Assembly: GCA_910585455.1 (NCBI GenBank)
Contig: CAJUEL010000023.1
Location: 1-64,000 of the forward strand
Direction of reading: 5' to 3'
Source: an uncultured Eisenbergiella sp.
GTDB lineage: Bacteria > Bacillota > Clostridia > Lachnospirales > Lachnospiraceae
Length of the DNA: 64,000 nucleotides
Shown here: in pieces, positions 22,544-31,822 of the stretch
How the letters are laid out: each line of letters starts with the position of its first letter
How positions within the stretch are numbered: position 1 is the first letter of the stretch
The notes under the pieces: generated by a model
What the model was told of the DNA's origin: nothing
What the model saw: the letters and a program-made list of their open reading frames with translations, nothing else
The model's database searches: none
Position numbers and translations under genes: made by a program

Positions 22544-23326
22544 ATGTTTCAAACTATTACCTCAAATTATTACCATTATTATAAAATATTTGCACAATCA
22601 GATATCATGAATCTTTATGAGGGTTCTGTCAGCTGGATTATTCCATGTGAAGGAAAAAAAGGACCGTCTATCGCTTTTCGCGTCCATCTGAAAGAAGAAA
22701 GTGCCGAAACTGAATTGAGGACCTTTATCCAGGGTATCCGGGAGGGCAGGGTGCCACAGATATGGCATATAACGCCAGACACAACGCCTGACAATATGAT
22801 TGATATTATGAAGAAAAATGGATTTCAGGATTTGTCGGAAGACGCTTCTGCGCCAGAACCTACAATGTCCTTACATAAAAATGATTTTATTCCATATACA
22901 GAGGAAAACAGCTCTGTCATTTGCCACAAAGTAAGTACAAAGGAAGATTTTAAATCGTGGATAGATGTGGTAAATACAGCGTTACATGGCTGGGAAATGA
23001 TTGATGCCAGGCATTACTTTACATGGGTAGAAAGCAATCATATCAATATCTATTTAGCCAAAATCAATGGAGTCGCCGTTTCAACATGTGCGACCATACA
23101 AAATGGAAACACCGCCTCCCTGGAATTTGTATCGACTCTTGAACAATATAGGAGAAAGAAAGCGGCATCTTTATTATGTTCCTGTGCAATAAGCGATTTA
23201 TTAGAAAATGGAGCAGAAACAGTAACGCTTGGCGCCTGCGGTCAATCTGTATATTTATACGAAAGATTAGGGTTTCAGAAATGCTTTCATAATATAATTA
23301 TGAAATATAATTTCGACGAAGATTAG
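22544..23326 (+). CDS. GNAT-family N-acetyltransferase
   Basis: A 260-residue protein. The C-terminal domain (about 125-255) is a GNAT fold: CHKVSTKEDFKSWIDVVNTAL, AKINGVAVSTCATIQNGNTASLEFVSTLEQYRRKKAASLLCSCAISDLLENGAETVTLGAC, with the acetyl-CoA loop at QYRRKKAA and the late YLYERLGFQK. The N-terminal half is a degenerate second domain, as in other two-domain GNATs. The substrate is unknown. It follows the Cys-rich gene and ends overlapping the convergent kinase gene by 4 bp. Confidence 0.85.
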   Translation: MFQTITSNYYHYYKIFAQSDIMNLYEGSVSWIIPCEGKKGPSIAFRVHLKEESAETELRTFIQGIREGRVPQIWHITPDTTPDNMIDIMKKNGFQDLSEDASAPEPTMSLHKNDFIPYTEENSSVICHKVSTKEDFKSWIDVVNTALHGWEMIDARHYFTWVESNHINIYLAKINGVAVSTCATIQNGNTASLEFVSTLEQYRRKKAASLLCSCAISDLLENGAETVTLGACGQSVYLYERLGFQKCFHNIIMKYNFDED

Positions 23327-24687
23327 AAGTGCACGGAAACAATAACGCCCTGACCGGAATTTTCTATCCGGATTTTTGCTCCATGCAAATCGAGAATTGT
23401 CTTGACGATGTATAATCCCAAACCCGTACCGCCAGTCTGACGGTTCCTGGACTGGTCCACGCGATAAAACGCTTCAAACAGTCTGGGAATGTCCGTATCC
23501 GGAATATGCACGCCCGTATTCTCAATCGTCAATATCGCTTCATCATCGTCCTTCCATAGCTTCACAAAGATGCGGTTGCCCGCCGGGGAATATGCGGCGG
23601 CATTGCCCAAAAGGTTGTCCAGCACCTTTTGAAGAAGCTGCCTGTCGCCCGAAACAGATATCTTCGGGGATATCCATTTCTCCACGGTTAGTTCTCTTTG
23701 CATAAAGAAATCTTCGTGCGCCGATAGGCGTTCCTGGATGAGTTCTCCCAAATCAAACCCGCTTTTTTGGCAGACATAGCCCGGCGCATCCAGACGGGAA
23801 ACCGTCAAAAGCTCCTGCACCATTTTTTCCAGCATATCAGTCACCTCCAGAGATCGCGCGAGATATGTTTCTCTGTCCTGATAGCGCCCCACCCGGTAGA
23901 GCATACCCTGAAGCTGTCCCTTGATAATGGTAATGGGCGTCTTCAGCTCATGGGATGCCGCCGAAAAAAAATGCATGCGCTGCCGCTCCAGTTCCCGCTC
24001 CCTGTCAATATCCGCCTGCAGCTGTTTATTTGCGCTTTGCAGCTCCGACAGAGCGGACGATAATTTTCCCGACAGGTCATTTAAGCTGCCCGCAAGAACG
24101 CCGATTTCGTCTGTGCGCCGTACGGCGCACAGACCGCCAAAATCCAATGCCGCCATTTGCCCTGCAATCCTGCTGATCCTCTTAATGGGCGCTGTCATGT
24201 ATACGGTATAAAAAAAGGCGGCAATGACGGAAACGGCAAGAATCACAACGCTCAAAACAGGAATCGCTTTTCGAAGCGCTTCTGCCACCTGACTTTCCTT
24301 TTCCGTATTTTTTGCAAAAAATGCGGTGTACTCCTCTGCGCTGTCCGCAAAGGTCAGCAAGCACCATCGGGATGTATCCTTTTTATCAAACCGCTCCAGC
24401 TCTTCGCTGTCTCTTTGAAAAAGACAAAAGACAAACTCACCGTCATTTTCTTCCTCAATTATACCGGCATAATCTTCTATAACAAATAATGCCTCCTCTT
24501 TTGGAAAGCCGGAAAGCTCCTCAACCAAAAAAGGCATCTCCTCATCGATCGCAGAAAGGTCATGCGTATAAATATATGGAGCAAATTGGGTGATGCAGAA
24601 ATATGTGGCAGAACAGCACGCCGCCATCAGGACAGCGGTGATCATAAATACTTTAGCAGACAGGCTGCTTCTGATTCTCTTTATCAA
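23323..24687 (-). CDS. Two-component sensor histidine kinase
   Basis: A 454-residue kinase. Two membrane helices (about 10-35 and 145-165) flank an extracellular sensor of some 110 residues rich in Asp and Glu. A HAMP linker (TAPIKRISRIAGQMAALDFG) leads to the H-box SAASHELKTPITIIKGQL and the ATPase domain (N-box VLDNLLGNAAAYSP, G-boxes and TGGTGLGLYIVKTILDLHG). It should phosphorylate the response regulator whose gene overlaps it by 35 bp upstream. The acidic sensor recalls kinases that respond to cationic peptides or cell-wall agents, which is inference. Confidence 0.92.
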   Translation of the reverse strand: MIKRIRSSLSAKVFMITAVLMAACCSATYFCITQFAPYIYTHDLSAIDEEMPFLVEELSGFPKEEALFVIEDYAGIIEEENDGEFVFCLFQRDSEELERFDKKDTSRWCLLTFADSAEEYTAFFAKNTEKESQVAEALRKAIPVLSVVILAVSVIAAFFYTVYMTAPIKRISRIAGQMAALDFGGLCAVRRTDEIGVLAGSLNDLSGKLSSALSELQSANKQLQADIDRERELERQRMHFFSAASHELKTPITIIKGQLQGMLYRVGRYQDRETYLARSLEVTDMLEKMVQELLTVSRLDAPGYVCQKSGFDLGELIQERLSAHEDFFMQRELTVEKWISPKISVSGDRQLLQKVLDNLLGNAAAYSPAGNRIFVKLWKDDDEAILTIENTGVHIPDTDIPRLFEAFYRVDQSRNRQTGGTGLGLYIVKTILDLHGAKIRIENSGQGVIVSVHF

Positions 24688-25342
24688 TTCGATATCCCAC
24701 CCCTCTGATTGTTTCTATATAGTCGGCAGTCCCAAGCTTTTTCCGCAGATTTTTGATATGCGTATCGATGATCCTATCTTCCCCGTAAAACTCATACTTC
24801 CAAAGCGTCTGTAAAAGATTTTGCCGCGTTAAAATCCGACCCTTGTGTGCCAAAAGCTCCCGCAGTATTTCAAATTCGCGGGGCGTTAAATCGATGTTAT
24901 TTTCCCCCACATATGCCCTGTACCCCTCCAAATCCAGTGTCAGCTCCTTATAACGCAGGGTTTGGGGCATCTCATTTTGCTTCGATGCCCGACGCAGGAC
25001 AGCTCCAATTTTCCGCAGCAAAACAGGCATGGAAAAGGGCTTCGTGATATAATCATCAGCCTGTAAATCCAGACCTTTCAGCTGATTTTGCTCATCATCC
25101 AATGCCGTAAGCATGATAATCGGCACATCCGAGCTTTGCCGGATCACCTCGCAGACGCCGTAACCGTCAATTTTGGGAAGCATAATATCCAGCAATACCA
25201 GATCAAAACTCTGCCCGGCAAATTTCGCCAGAGCCTCCACCCCGTCAGCCGCCAACACAACCTCATATCCCGCCTCCTGTATAAAATCATGCAGCAACGC
25301 CTGAATCGACAGATCATCCTCAACAATCAAAATTTTCCTCAT
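24653..25342 (-). CDS. OmpR/PhoB-family response regulator
   Basis: A 229-residue regulator. The receiver (1-115) has the acidic pair ED near residue 8, phospho-acceptor Asp in LVLLDIMLPKIDG, Thr in IIMLTA and Lys in YITKPFS. The C-terminal winged helix (130-225) has LTPREFEILRELLAHKGRILTRQNLLQTLW and ETIRGVGYRI. It is first of a two-gene unit with the kinase. Its targets are not apparent: no transporter gene is adjacent. GGAGGTGG lies upstream of the start. Confidence 0.93.
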   Translation of the reverse strand: MRKILIVEDDLSIQALLHDFIQEAGYEVVLAADGVEALAKFAGQSFDLVLLDIMLPKIDGYGVCEVIRQSSDVPIIMLTALDDEQNQLKGLDLQADDYITKPFSMPVLLRKIGAVLRRASKQNEMPQTLRYKELTLDLEGYRAYVGENNIDLTPREFEILRELLAHKGRILTRQNLLQTLWKYEFYGEDRIIDTHIKNLRKKLGTADYIETIRGVGYRIDKENQKQPVC

Positions 25343-25477
25343 AACCCACCTCCTGCCTGTAATGATAACAGAGGAATTTGAATCTATTGTGTAGATTTGA
25401 ATTTTTTATCTCTTTTCTCATTTGCCATACCACCACCTTTACGTTCAGCTTTTTTAATGCCAGAACCTTTGCGCGAT

Positions 25478-25841
25478 GTGGCCCGGAGGGGGCAGCCCGG
25501 CAAACGACATGGGCAGCAGAGCCGTGGGCGGACAGCGCAGGACTTTCTCCGGCGGCAGGGCGATGCGGCAGCGCTTTTTTGCGCGGCTCTATCCAAAGCG
25601 GTGCAATTCCCAAACCGGCATAGCATTCCTGCAGCAGGGCGCGATACTGTCTGAACGAAGTGAGTTGATCGCGCCCTGCTGCGTCCCTGGAATGCGGCCG
25701 CCGGTTTGCCGGAATTGCCCGCTTTGGATAACGCCGTGCAAAAAGCGCTGCCGCATCGCCCTGCCGCCGGAGAAAGTCCTGCGCTGTCCGCTCACGGCTC
25801 TGCTGCCCATGTCGTTTGCCGGGCTGCCCTGTCCGGGCCAC
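25478..25841. repeat. Giant fold-back palindrome 1 (364 bp)
   Basis: Imperfect inverted arms of about 180 bp from GTGGCCCGG to CCGGGCCAC. The inner stem GCAGCAGGGCGCGAT (25631) pairs with ATCGCGCCCTGCTGC (25668). The apex contains TGTCTGAACGAAGTGAGTT, shared with palindromes 2-4. Shoulder blocks (TATCCAAAGCGG, CAATTCCCAAA) are variants of those in the others. The frames across it give spurious proteins with 'LSERSEL'. It lies between the response regulator and the sugar-acid operon. Confidence 0.85.
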
Positions 25842-25861
25842 GCCGCTCCACTGCCTCTCTG

Positions 25862-25905
25862 AAAAAAACTGCCACACAAAGGATCTCCCCTCCGCATGGC
25901 AGCTA
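25862..25905 (-). terminator. Probable terminator of the sugar-acid operon
   Basis: On the minus strand CTGCCA and TGGCAG pair around a 22-base loop and are followed by seven T residues, some 40 bp after the aldolase stop. Confidence 0.55.
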
Positions 25906-25941
25906 TTTTACGGCAGTCCATATCCGGACCGCCATTCCCTT

Positions 25942-26895
25942 TTACCGCTGTGTCAGATGCACCGCAAAGCCCGCGATCTCATCTTCAAAATACGCCAGCT
26001 TATCATTCACATAGCCTTCCTTAAAGGCAAAGCCTCTGGACTTGAAATAAGCGACCGCCCGGGGCAGCGTATTGGTGGAAATCGCGATATGCCCCAGCCT
26101 TCCCGGGAAAGGCGTTTTCAAAATCTCAATCTCGTTCTTTCCCATGAAATAATTGTTTTCGCCCTCCTTCATCGCAAAGCCGAACATCGTAGCAAACATG
26201 TTTGCCGCCTTTGTCGCCTCCCCGGGGCTGTCCGCATTGATGCCGATATGAGCGAGCTGAAAGCCCAACATGGTCTGCACCGCCTGCCGGGTCAGACGCT
26301 CGATCTCGTCCCAGTTTTCCGCTTCAATCAGATCCTTTTTCACCATCCAGGTGCCGCCGCAGGCGATGATCTTATTGAATTTCAGATAATCCAGCAGATT
26401 CTTTTCATTCACGCCGCCGGTAGGCATCCAGCGCAGGTTCTGGTAAGGTCCTGCCACCGCCTTGAGCTTCGCGACGCCGCCGTTTTGCTCCGCCGGGAAA
26501 AATTTCACCACGGAAAGTCCCATGCTCATCGCCTGCTCCATCTCCCCGGGGGTCGCGGTGCCCGGCATCATGAGCATGCCCTTATCGATCACATATTTCG
26601 TGATTTCCGGATTGAAGCCGGGGCTGACGATAAACTGTACCCCCGCGTCGATCGCCCGGTCCGCCTGTTCCTTCGTCAAAACCGTTCCCGCGCCCACGAG
26701 CATTTCGGGAACCTCCGCCACGATGCGGCGGATCGCCTCCTCTGCCGCCGCGGTGCGGAAGGTCACCTCCGCTGCGGGAAGCCCGCCCTTTACCAGCGCC
26801 CGCGCCAGGGGAACCGCTTTATCCGCGTCGTCGATTGCGATGACCGGCACAATGCCAATTTCATATATTCTCTGTAATACGTCCATGCTGCCCAT
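25942..26895 (-). CDS. eda: KDPG/KHG aldolase fused to a VOC domain
   Basis: About 317 residues. The N-terminal 205 are a class I KDPG aldolase: GIVPVIAIDDADKAVPLARALVKGGLPAAEVTFRTAAAEEAI with the catalytic Glu in AEVTFRT, PGTATPGEMEQAMSMG, and the Schiff-base Lys in SVVKFFPAEQ. It splits 2-keto-3-deoxy-6-phosphogluconate into pyruvate and glyceraldehyde-3-phosphate. The last 100 residues (LAHIGINADSPGEATKAANMFATMFGF ... VHLTQR) are a VOC domain of unknown use. The start is MGSMDV at 26895 or MDV at 26886, behind AAAGGAAAGGA; a longer frame to 27003 looks non-coding. It is last in the dehydratase-permease-kinase-aldolase operon. Confidence 0.9.
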   Translation of the reverse strand: MGSMDVLQRIYEIGIVPVIAIDDADKAVPLARALVKGGLPAAEVTFRTAAAEEAIRRIVAEVPEMLVGAGTVLTKEQADRAIDAGVQFIVSPGFNPEITKYVIDKGMLMMPGTATPGEMEQAMSMGLSVVKFFPAEQNGGVAKLKAVAGPYQNLRWMPTGGVNEKNLLDYLKFNKIIACGGTWMVKKDLIEAENWDEIERLTRQAVQTMLGFQLAHIGINADSPGEATKAANMFATMFGFAMKEGENNYFMGKNEIEILKTPFPGRLGHIAISTNTLPRAVAYFKSRGFAFKEGYVNDKLAYFEDEIAGFAVHLTQR

Positions 26896-27009
26896 TCCTT
26901 TCCTTTTATGACCGCCGCTGCAGCCAGCTCCATGAACCTCTACAGCCGGCAGCTGTATATTGCAACAGACCAGCCGCCCACAGGGACGACTGATCCGCCA
27001 CAAACCGCT

Positions 27010-28107
27010 TTATCTCTGTACCCGTGCGCCTGCGCCGCCCATGATCGCTTCCACTTCCTTCTTGCTCGCCATCGTGGTATCGCCGGGCGTGGTCATCGCC
27101 AGCGCGCCGTGCGCCGCGCCATAATTCACCGCTGCCTCAGCGTCTTTGGTCGTCATCAGACCATAGATCAAACCGGAAGCAAAGGAATCGCCGCCGCCCA
27201 CACGGTCCATGATCTCCAGCCCTTTGTAATCCTTCGCCTTGTAAATTTCGCCGTCCGCCCAGCAAAGCGCGCTCCAGTCATTGACGGTCGCGGTCTTCAC
27301 CTCGCGCAGCGTGGTGGCGACAGCCTTGAAATTCGGGTAGGTCCGGGCCGCCTCGTTGATCATCTTTTTATAGCCGTCCAGATTGAGCTCCTTTAAATTT
27401 TCGTCGTTGCCTTCGATCGCAAAGCCCAGGCACGCCGTGAAATCCTCTTCGTTGCCGATCATCACGTCCACATATTTCGCGATTTCCTTATTGACCTCCT
27501 GCGCCTTCTCAATGCCGCCGATGGCGCTCCACATGGAAGGACGGTAATTCAGGTCATAGGATACGATCGTGCCGTACTTTTTCGCGGTCTTGATCGCCGC
27601 CAGCACCGTCTCGCAGGACTGCTCGGAAAGCGCCGCGTAAATACCGCCCGTATGCAGCCACCGGACGCCCAGCGTCCCGAAAATATACTCGAAATCAAAA
27701 TCCTCCGGACGCGCCTTTGAAATGGCGGTATTGGCACGGTCAGAGCATCCCACCGCACCGCGGATGCCGAAGCCTCTCTCCGTAAAATTGATGCCGTTTC
27801 TGCAGGTTCTGCCGATTCCGTCGGTCTTCATCCAATAAATCAGAGACGTATCCACGCCTCCCTGCAGGATGAAATCCTCCATCAGCATGCCGACCTCATT
27901 GTCCGCAAACGCCGTGATCACCGCCGTTTTCAGCCCGAAGCACCTGCGCAGTCCCCGGACAACGTTATATTCCCCGCCGCCTTCCCAGGCGCGGAAGCTT
28001 CTCGCGGTGCGGATCCTGCCCTCGCCGGGATCCAGCCGGAGCATGACCTCTCCCAAAGATACCGCATCAAACTTACATTCCTCTGCCGGTCTTAACTTTA
28101 AATCCAT
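27010..28107 (-). CDS. kdgK: 2-Keto-3-deoxygluconate kinase, PfkB family
   Basis: A 365-residue sugar kinase of the ribokinase fold. The start SLGEVMLRLDPGEGRIRTARSFRAWEGGGEYNVVRGL holds the sugar-binding glycines. YDLNYRPSMW is near 175. The PfkB signature MDRVGGGDSFASGLIYGL near 305 carries the catalytic Asp and anion hole. The assignment to KDG kinase rests on this sequence type and on the aldolase next to it, whose substrate is KDPG. A GGAGGAACC site precedes the ATG. It sits between the GntP permease and the aldolase genes on one strand. Confidence 0.88.
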   Translation of the reverse strand: MDLKLRPAEECKFDAVSLGEVMLRLDPGEGRIRTARSFRAWEGGGEYNVVRGLRRCFGLKTAVITAFADNEVGMLMEDFILQGGVDTSLIYWMKTDGIGRTCRNGINFTERGFGIRGAVGCSDRANTAISKARPEDFDFEYIFGTLGVRWLHTGGIYAALSEQSCETVLAAIKTAKKYGTIVSYDLNYRPSMWSAIGGIEKAQEVNKEIAKYVDVMIGNEEDFTACLGFAIEGNDENLKELNLDGYKKMINEAARTYPNFKAVATTLREVKTATVNDWSALCWADGEIYKAKDYKGLEIMDRVGGGDSFASGLIYGLMTTKDAEAAVNYGAAHGALAMTTPGDTTMASKKEVEAIMGGAGARVQR

Positions 28108-28241
28108 TTACGGTTCCTCCTGTCGCTACTCTTCGCTGATTCGTCAATCCGGAGGTCGCCGCGCCCGGTGCAGCTTTTCCGCATTCGGCGCGGCGCCTCT
28201 CCTGTTACAGTTTGGATGCCTCCAAACCCACTTTCCTTGTG

Positions 28242-29591
28242 TTATGCAAAAAATGATATAATCAATGCTACCACAAAACCGGTCGCTCCGACAAGTGTTT
28301 CCATGACTGTCCATGTTTTTAATGTGGTTTTTTCATCCAGACCGACCAGGGATTTCACCAGCCAGAAGCCGGAATCGTTAAAGTGGGAGCAAACCGTCGC
28401 GCCGCCCGCGATCGCCGCCGTCGTGCAGGCGAGATAGATGGGCGAAAGGGATGCGATGCCGGGCATTGCCGCGATGATGCCTGCCGCCATCGTCATGGCG
28501 ACTGTCGCAGAGCCCACGGAAATTCTGACCAGCGCCGCAACGATGAACGCCACCACAACGATCGGGAGCGCCGCGGAGGAAACCGCGTTGCCGATCACCT
28601 CGCCCAGACCGGAGTACTGCAGCACATAGCGGAGCACGCCGCCGCATGCGGTAACCAGCAGGATCATGCCGGTAGGCTCCAGAGATTTTGTCATCACCTT
28701 TTCCAGCTCTTCCTTGGTATAGCCGCGCTTGAAGCCCAAAAGAATCATCGCCACCACGGTCGCGATGGTCAGCGCCACAAAGGGCTCGCCCAAAAATCCG
28801 ATCACAGGCTGAATCGGCTCCAGGGCGGGGATCACGCCCACGATGGAATCCGCCACGATCAGAAGCAGCGGAATCAGGATGATGCCGACCACCATGAAAA
28901 AGCTGGGTAGCTTGGATTCGTCAATATCCGCCTGCTGGGCAACATGCTCCGGCACCGGAACCATATATTTTTTCCCGCAGATCGCGCCCCAGATGGGCCC
29001 CGCCACGATCATCGCCACCGCGCCGCAGAAAACGCCTACCAGGATGACCCAGCCAAGATCCACATTCAGCATCGTCGCCACCAGCACCGGACCGGGCGTG
29101 GGCGGAATGTACGCATGCCCTACCGCCAGACCTGCCAGCAGGGGAATCGCATAAAACAGAGAGGAACGTTTGGTTCTTTTTGCCAGTGAAAATGCCAGCG
29201 GAATCAGGATGATCAGTCCCGCGTCAAAAAACACCGGCATTGCGATGACCAGACCGGTAACGCCCAGCGCCCATGCCGCCTTCTCGTCGCCGAATCTCTT
29301 CACCATCGTCACCGCAAGGGTCTGCGCGCCGCCCGATATTTCCAGAATAGCGCCGAACATGGACCCTAAGCCTACCAACAGGGCGATACCCTTTAGGGTA
29401 TTGCCAATTCCGTCATTCACCGCATTGACGATATCTGTCAGAGGCATCCCGGCGATCACGCCGATCAACACCGCGCCTACCAGAATGGCGATCATTGCCT
29501 GCACCTTAAAAACGATAATTAACAATAACAATACGATTAATCCGATGACTGCCGCCGCTATGAGCCTGCCCGGATTTAAAGCTGCTTCCAT
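28242..29591 (-). CDS. gntP: GntP-family gluconate/sugar-acid permease
   Basis: A 449-residue membrane protein with about 12 hydrophobic spans. GntP hallmarks are GIGNTLKGIALLVGLGSMFGAILEISGGAQ, the FFDAGLIILIPLAF segment and HAYIPPTPGPVLVA. Family members carry gluconate or related acids with protons into the cell. The exact acid is not told by sequence; the operon implies one that dehydrates to 2-keto-3-deoxygluconate, such as gluconate or galactonate-type compounds. It follows the dehydratase gene after a hairpin-bearing gap. GGAGGAGAAAC lies before the start. Confidence 0.92.
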   Translation of the reverse strand: MEAALNPGRLIAAAVIGLIVLLLLIIVFKVQAMIAILVGAVLIGVIAGMPLTDIVNAVNDGIGNTLKGIALLVGLGSMFGAILEISGGAQTLAVTMVKRFGDEKAAWALGVTGLVIAMPVFFDAGLIILIPLAFSLAKRTKRSSLFYAIPLLAGLAVGHAYIPPTPGPVLVATMLNVDLGWVILVGVFCGAVAMIVAGPIWGAICGKKYMVPVPEHVAQQADIDESKLPSFFMVVGIILIPLLLIVADSIVGVIPALEPIQPVIGFLGEPFVALTIATVVAMILLGFKRGYTKEELEKVMTKSLEPTGMILLVTACGGVLRYVLQYSGLGEVIGNAVSSAALPIVVVAFIVAALVRISVGSATVAMTMAAGIIAAMPGIASLSPIYLACTTAAIAGGATVCSHFNDSGFWLVKSLVGLDEKTTLKTWTVMETLVGATGFVVALIISFFA

Positions 29592-29647
29592 ACTGTTTCT
29601 CCTCCTTCATATGTGATGGCATATGCCAAATCACTGCGTTTTTGTGC

Positions 29648-29673
29648 GGGCTGCGCATTGAACCGCGCAGCCC
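29648..29673 (-). promoter_or_regulatory. Intercistronic hairpin between dehydratase and permease genes
   Basis: GGGCTGCGC and GCGCAGCCC form a 9-bp stem with an 8-base loop, immediately next to a second small hairpin CTTCGCAAATGCGAAG. No U-run follows. It could stabilise the upstream message or reduce expression downstream. Confidence 0.5.
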
Positions 29674-29689
29674 TTCGCAAATGCGAAGC

Positions 29690-31411
29690 TCATTCCATGT
29701 ATCCGCCCTTCATCGGGGATACCGCATGCTCTGAGAAAATTTTCAGCACGCCCTTTTGATACTTCGCCTCGTGGGGCTTCCATGCCTCCCGGCGCTTCGC
29801 CAGAATGCGGTCCACCTCTTCCTTTGCAAGCTCCTGCCCCTTCACGCCGATAATTTCCAGCACGCGCTCCGGAATATCGATCCTGATCAGATCATCCTCC
29901 TCCAGCAGCGCGATCGGTCCGCCGTCAGCCGCCTCCGGAGAAACATGCCCGATCGCGGGGCCTTTGGACGCGCCGGAAAACCGTCCGTCCGTGATCAGCG
30001 CGATGCTCTTTCCAAGCTCCGGATCCGAGGAGATTGCCTCGGTGGTATAAAACATTTCCGGCATGCCCGAGCCCTTGGGGCCCTCATAGCGGATAATGAC
30101 CGCGTCTCCGGGCTGAATCCGGTGCTTTAACACCGCGTCGATCGCCTCCTCCTCACAGTCAAAGGGCTTCGCCTTCAAAACCGCCCGGAACATTTCCTTC
30201 GGCACCGCGGAATGCTTCACGACAGAGCCCTCCGGCGCCAGATTGCCCTTGAGGATCGCGATGGTGCCGTCCGTGCCGATGGCCTCGTCAAACTTGCGGA
30301 TGATATCCGTGCGCTTGATCTTCCAGGGCTCCAGATACTTTTCGCACTTTTCATAAAAACCGTTTTTCTTTAAATCTTCCAGATTTTCTCCCAGCGTCTT
30401 GCCGGTCACGGTCATCACGTCCAGGTGCAGCATCGACTTGATCTCCTCCATCACCGCCGGCACGCCGCCCGCATAATAGAAGAACTGCGCCGGCCATTTG
30501 CCCGCAGGACGGATATCCAGCAGATAATGCGCACCCCGGTGCATCCGGTCAAAGGTGTCGGAATCGATCTCCAGCCCGAACTCATGGGCGATCGCGGGAA
30601 TGTGCAGCAGCGAATTGGATGAACCGGAAATGGCGGCATGCACCATGATCGCGTTTTCAAAGGATTTCATCGTCACGATATCGCTCGCCTTTGTTCCCGC
30701 AAGCGCCAGCTCCACGATCCGCTTTCCCGCCTCATACGCCGCCGCCTTTAAATCCTCGCAGGTCGCGGGCATTAACGCCGTGCCGGGCAGCATCAGCCCC
30801 ATGGCCTCCGCCATGATCTGCATCGTGGATGCCGTACCCATGAAGGAGCAGGCGCCGCAGGACGGACACGCATGATGCTTGTAAAAGGTCAGCTTTTCCT
30901 CGGTGATCTCCCCGCGCTGACACATCGCGGAATAGGCGCCGATCTGCTCTAATGTCAGCAAATCCGGTCCCGCATCCATCACACCGCCCGTCACCACGAT
31001 GGAGGGCATGTCAAGACGCCCGATTCCCATCAGACAGGCCGGCACGGATTTGTCGCAGCTGGCGATGAACACACCACCGTCAAAGCCTGTCGAGCTTCCG
31101 TGGATCTCGATCATGTTGGCGATCATATCCCGGTGCACCAGGGAGTAATTGATGCCGTCGTGTCCCTGCGCAATGCCGTCGCAGATATCCGTCGTAAAAT
31201 ACCGCGCGCCTTTTCCCTTCGCGTCGTTGATGCCGCGCATCGCCTCCGCTACCAGTCCGTCTAAATGCGCGCTGCCGGGATGGCTGTCCCCAAAGGTGCT
31301 TTCCACGAGGATCTGCGGTTTGTCCAGATCCTCCACAGTCCATCCCATCCCCATTTTCAAGGGGTCATTCTCCGGGGCAAGCGCCCGGACCTTCTGACTG
31401 TTCAGTTCCAT
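29690..31411 (-). CDS. IlvD/Edd-family sugar-acid dehydratase
   Basis: A 573-residue Fe-S dehydratase. Cluster-binding cysteines are seen in ASCDKSVPACLMGIGRLDMPS and HACPSCGACSFMGTASTMQ. Other family blocks are TDGRFSGASKGPAIGHVSPEA and GSGMPEMF. The family includes dihydroxy-acid dehydratase and gluconate/xylonate/6-phosphogluconate dehydratases. Beside a KDG kinase, KDPG aldolase and GntP permease, a sugar-acid dehydratase making 2-keto-3-deoxygluconate is the better reading than a branched-chain amino-acid role. The ATG at 31411 has GGAGGAG seven bases upstream. An open frame 121 codons longer runs back through palindrome 2 and is an artefact. Confidence 0.9.
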   Translation of the reverse strand: MELNSQKVRALAPENDPLKMGMGWTVEDLDKPQILVESTFGDSHPGSAHLDGLVAEAMRGINDAKGKGARYFTTDICDGIAQGHDGINYSLVHRDMIANMIEIHGSSTGFDGGVFIASCDKSVPACLMGIGRLDMPSIVVTGGVMDAGPDLLTLEQIGAYSAMCQRGEITEEKLTFYKHHACPSCGACSFMGTASTMQIMAEAMGLMLPGTALMPATCEDLKAAAYEAGKRIVELALAGTKASDIVTMKSFENAIMVHAAISGSSNSLLHIPAIAHEFGLEIDSDTFDRMHRGAHYLLDIRPAGKWPAQFFYYAGGVPAVMEEIKSMLHLDVMTVTGKTLGENLEDLKKNGFYEKCEKYLEPWKIKRTDIIRKFDEAIGTDGTIAILKGNLAPEGSVVKHSAVPKEMFRAVLKAKPFDCEEEAIDAVLKHRIQPGDAVIIRYEGPKGSGMPEMFYTTEAISSDPELGKSIALITDGRFSGASKGPAIGHVSPEAADGGPIALLEEDDLIRIDIPERVLEIIGVKGQELAKEEVDRILAKRREAWKPHEAKYQKGVLKIFSEHAVSPMKGGYME

Positions 31412-31484
31412 CTCGCTCCTCCTTTTCCTGCGAAAATATTCCGCCATGATTTCTATTGATGAGAAATGGGGTTGGCGGAGTGAC

Positions 31485-31748
31485 GGCTTTGTCGGGTTAC
31501 GGGCGGGAAGAACCGGGCAGGGATGCAGGGCATTGGGAAAATGGCGATAAAAAAACGGGAAATTTCTCAAACCCTTTGTCATTTCGAAACGCAGCAGGGG
31601 CGCAATCAACTCACTTCGTTCGGACAGTATTGCGCCCCTGCTGCCGAAATGCCATGCAGGTTTGGGAATTTCTCCGTTTTTTATCCAGCCATTTTCCCAA
31701 TGCCCTGCATCCCTGCCCGGTTCTTCCCGCCCGTAACCCGACAAAGCC
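31485..31748. repeat. Giant fold-back palindrome 2 (264 bp)
   Basis: Arms run from GGCTTTGTCGGGTT to AACCCGACAAAGCC. The inner stem GCAGCAGGGGCGCAAT (31591) pairs with its complement at 31629. The apex is the reverse orientation of the one in palindromes 1, 3 and 4. It lies wholly between the operon promoter and the dehydratase start, so it should be transcribed in the 5' leader. Confidence 0.88.
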
Positions 31749-31822
31749 TGACTGTCGCACGCCCCGTTTGTCAACTGTATAACCGATATCTCATAATAGT
31801 ATATGGCTAAATGCTTAATTTC

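Noticed and set aside
25478..25841. Several overlapping ORFs of 80-185 codons on both strands across palindrome 1
   Set aside because: They are mirror translations of the two arms with Arg/Pro/Cys-rich composition and no ribosome sites.
31412..31774. 121-codon N-terminal extension of the dehydratase gene
   Set aside because: It runs through palindrome 2 ('LSERSELIAP' type sequence) and lacks homology to the family; a perfect GGAGGAG site marks ATG 31411.
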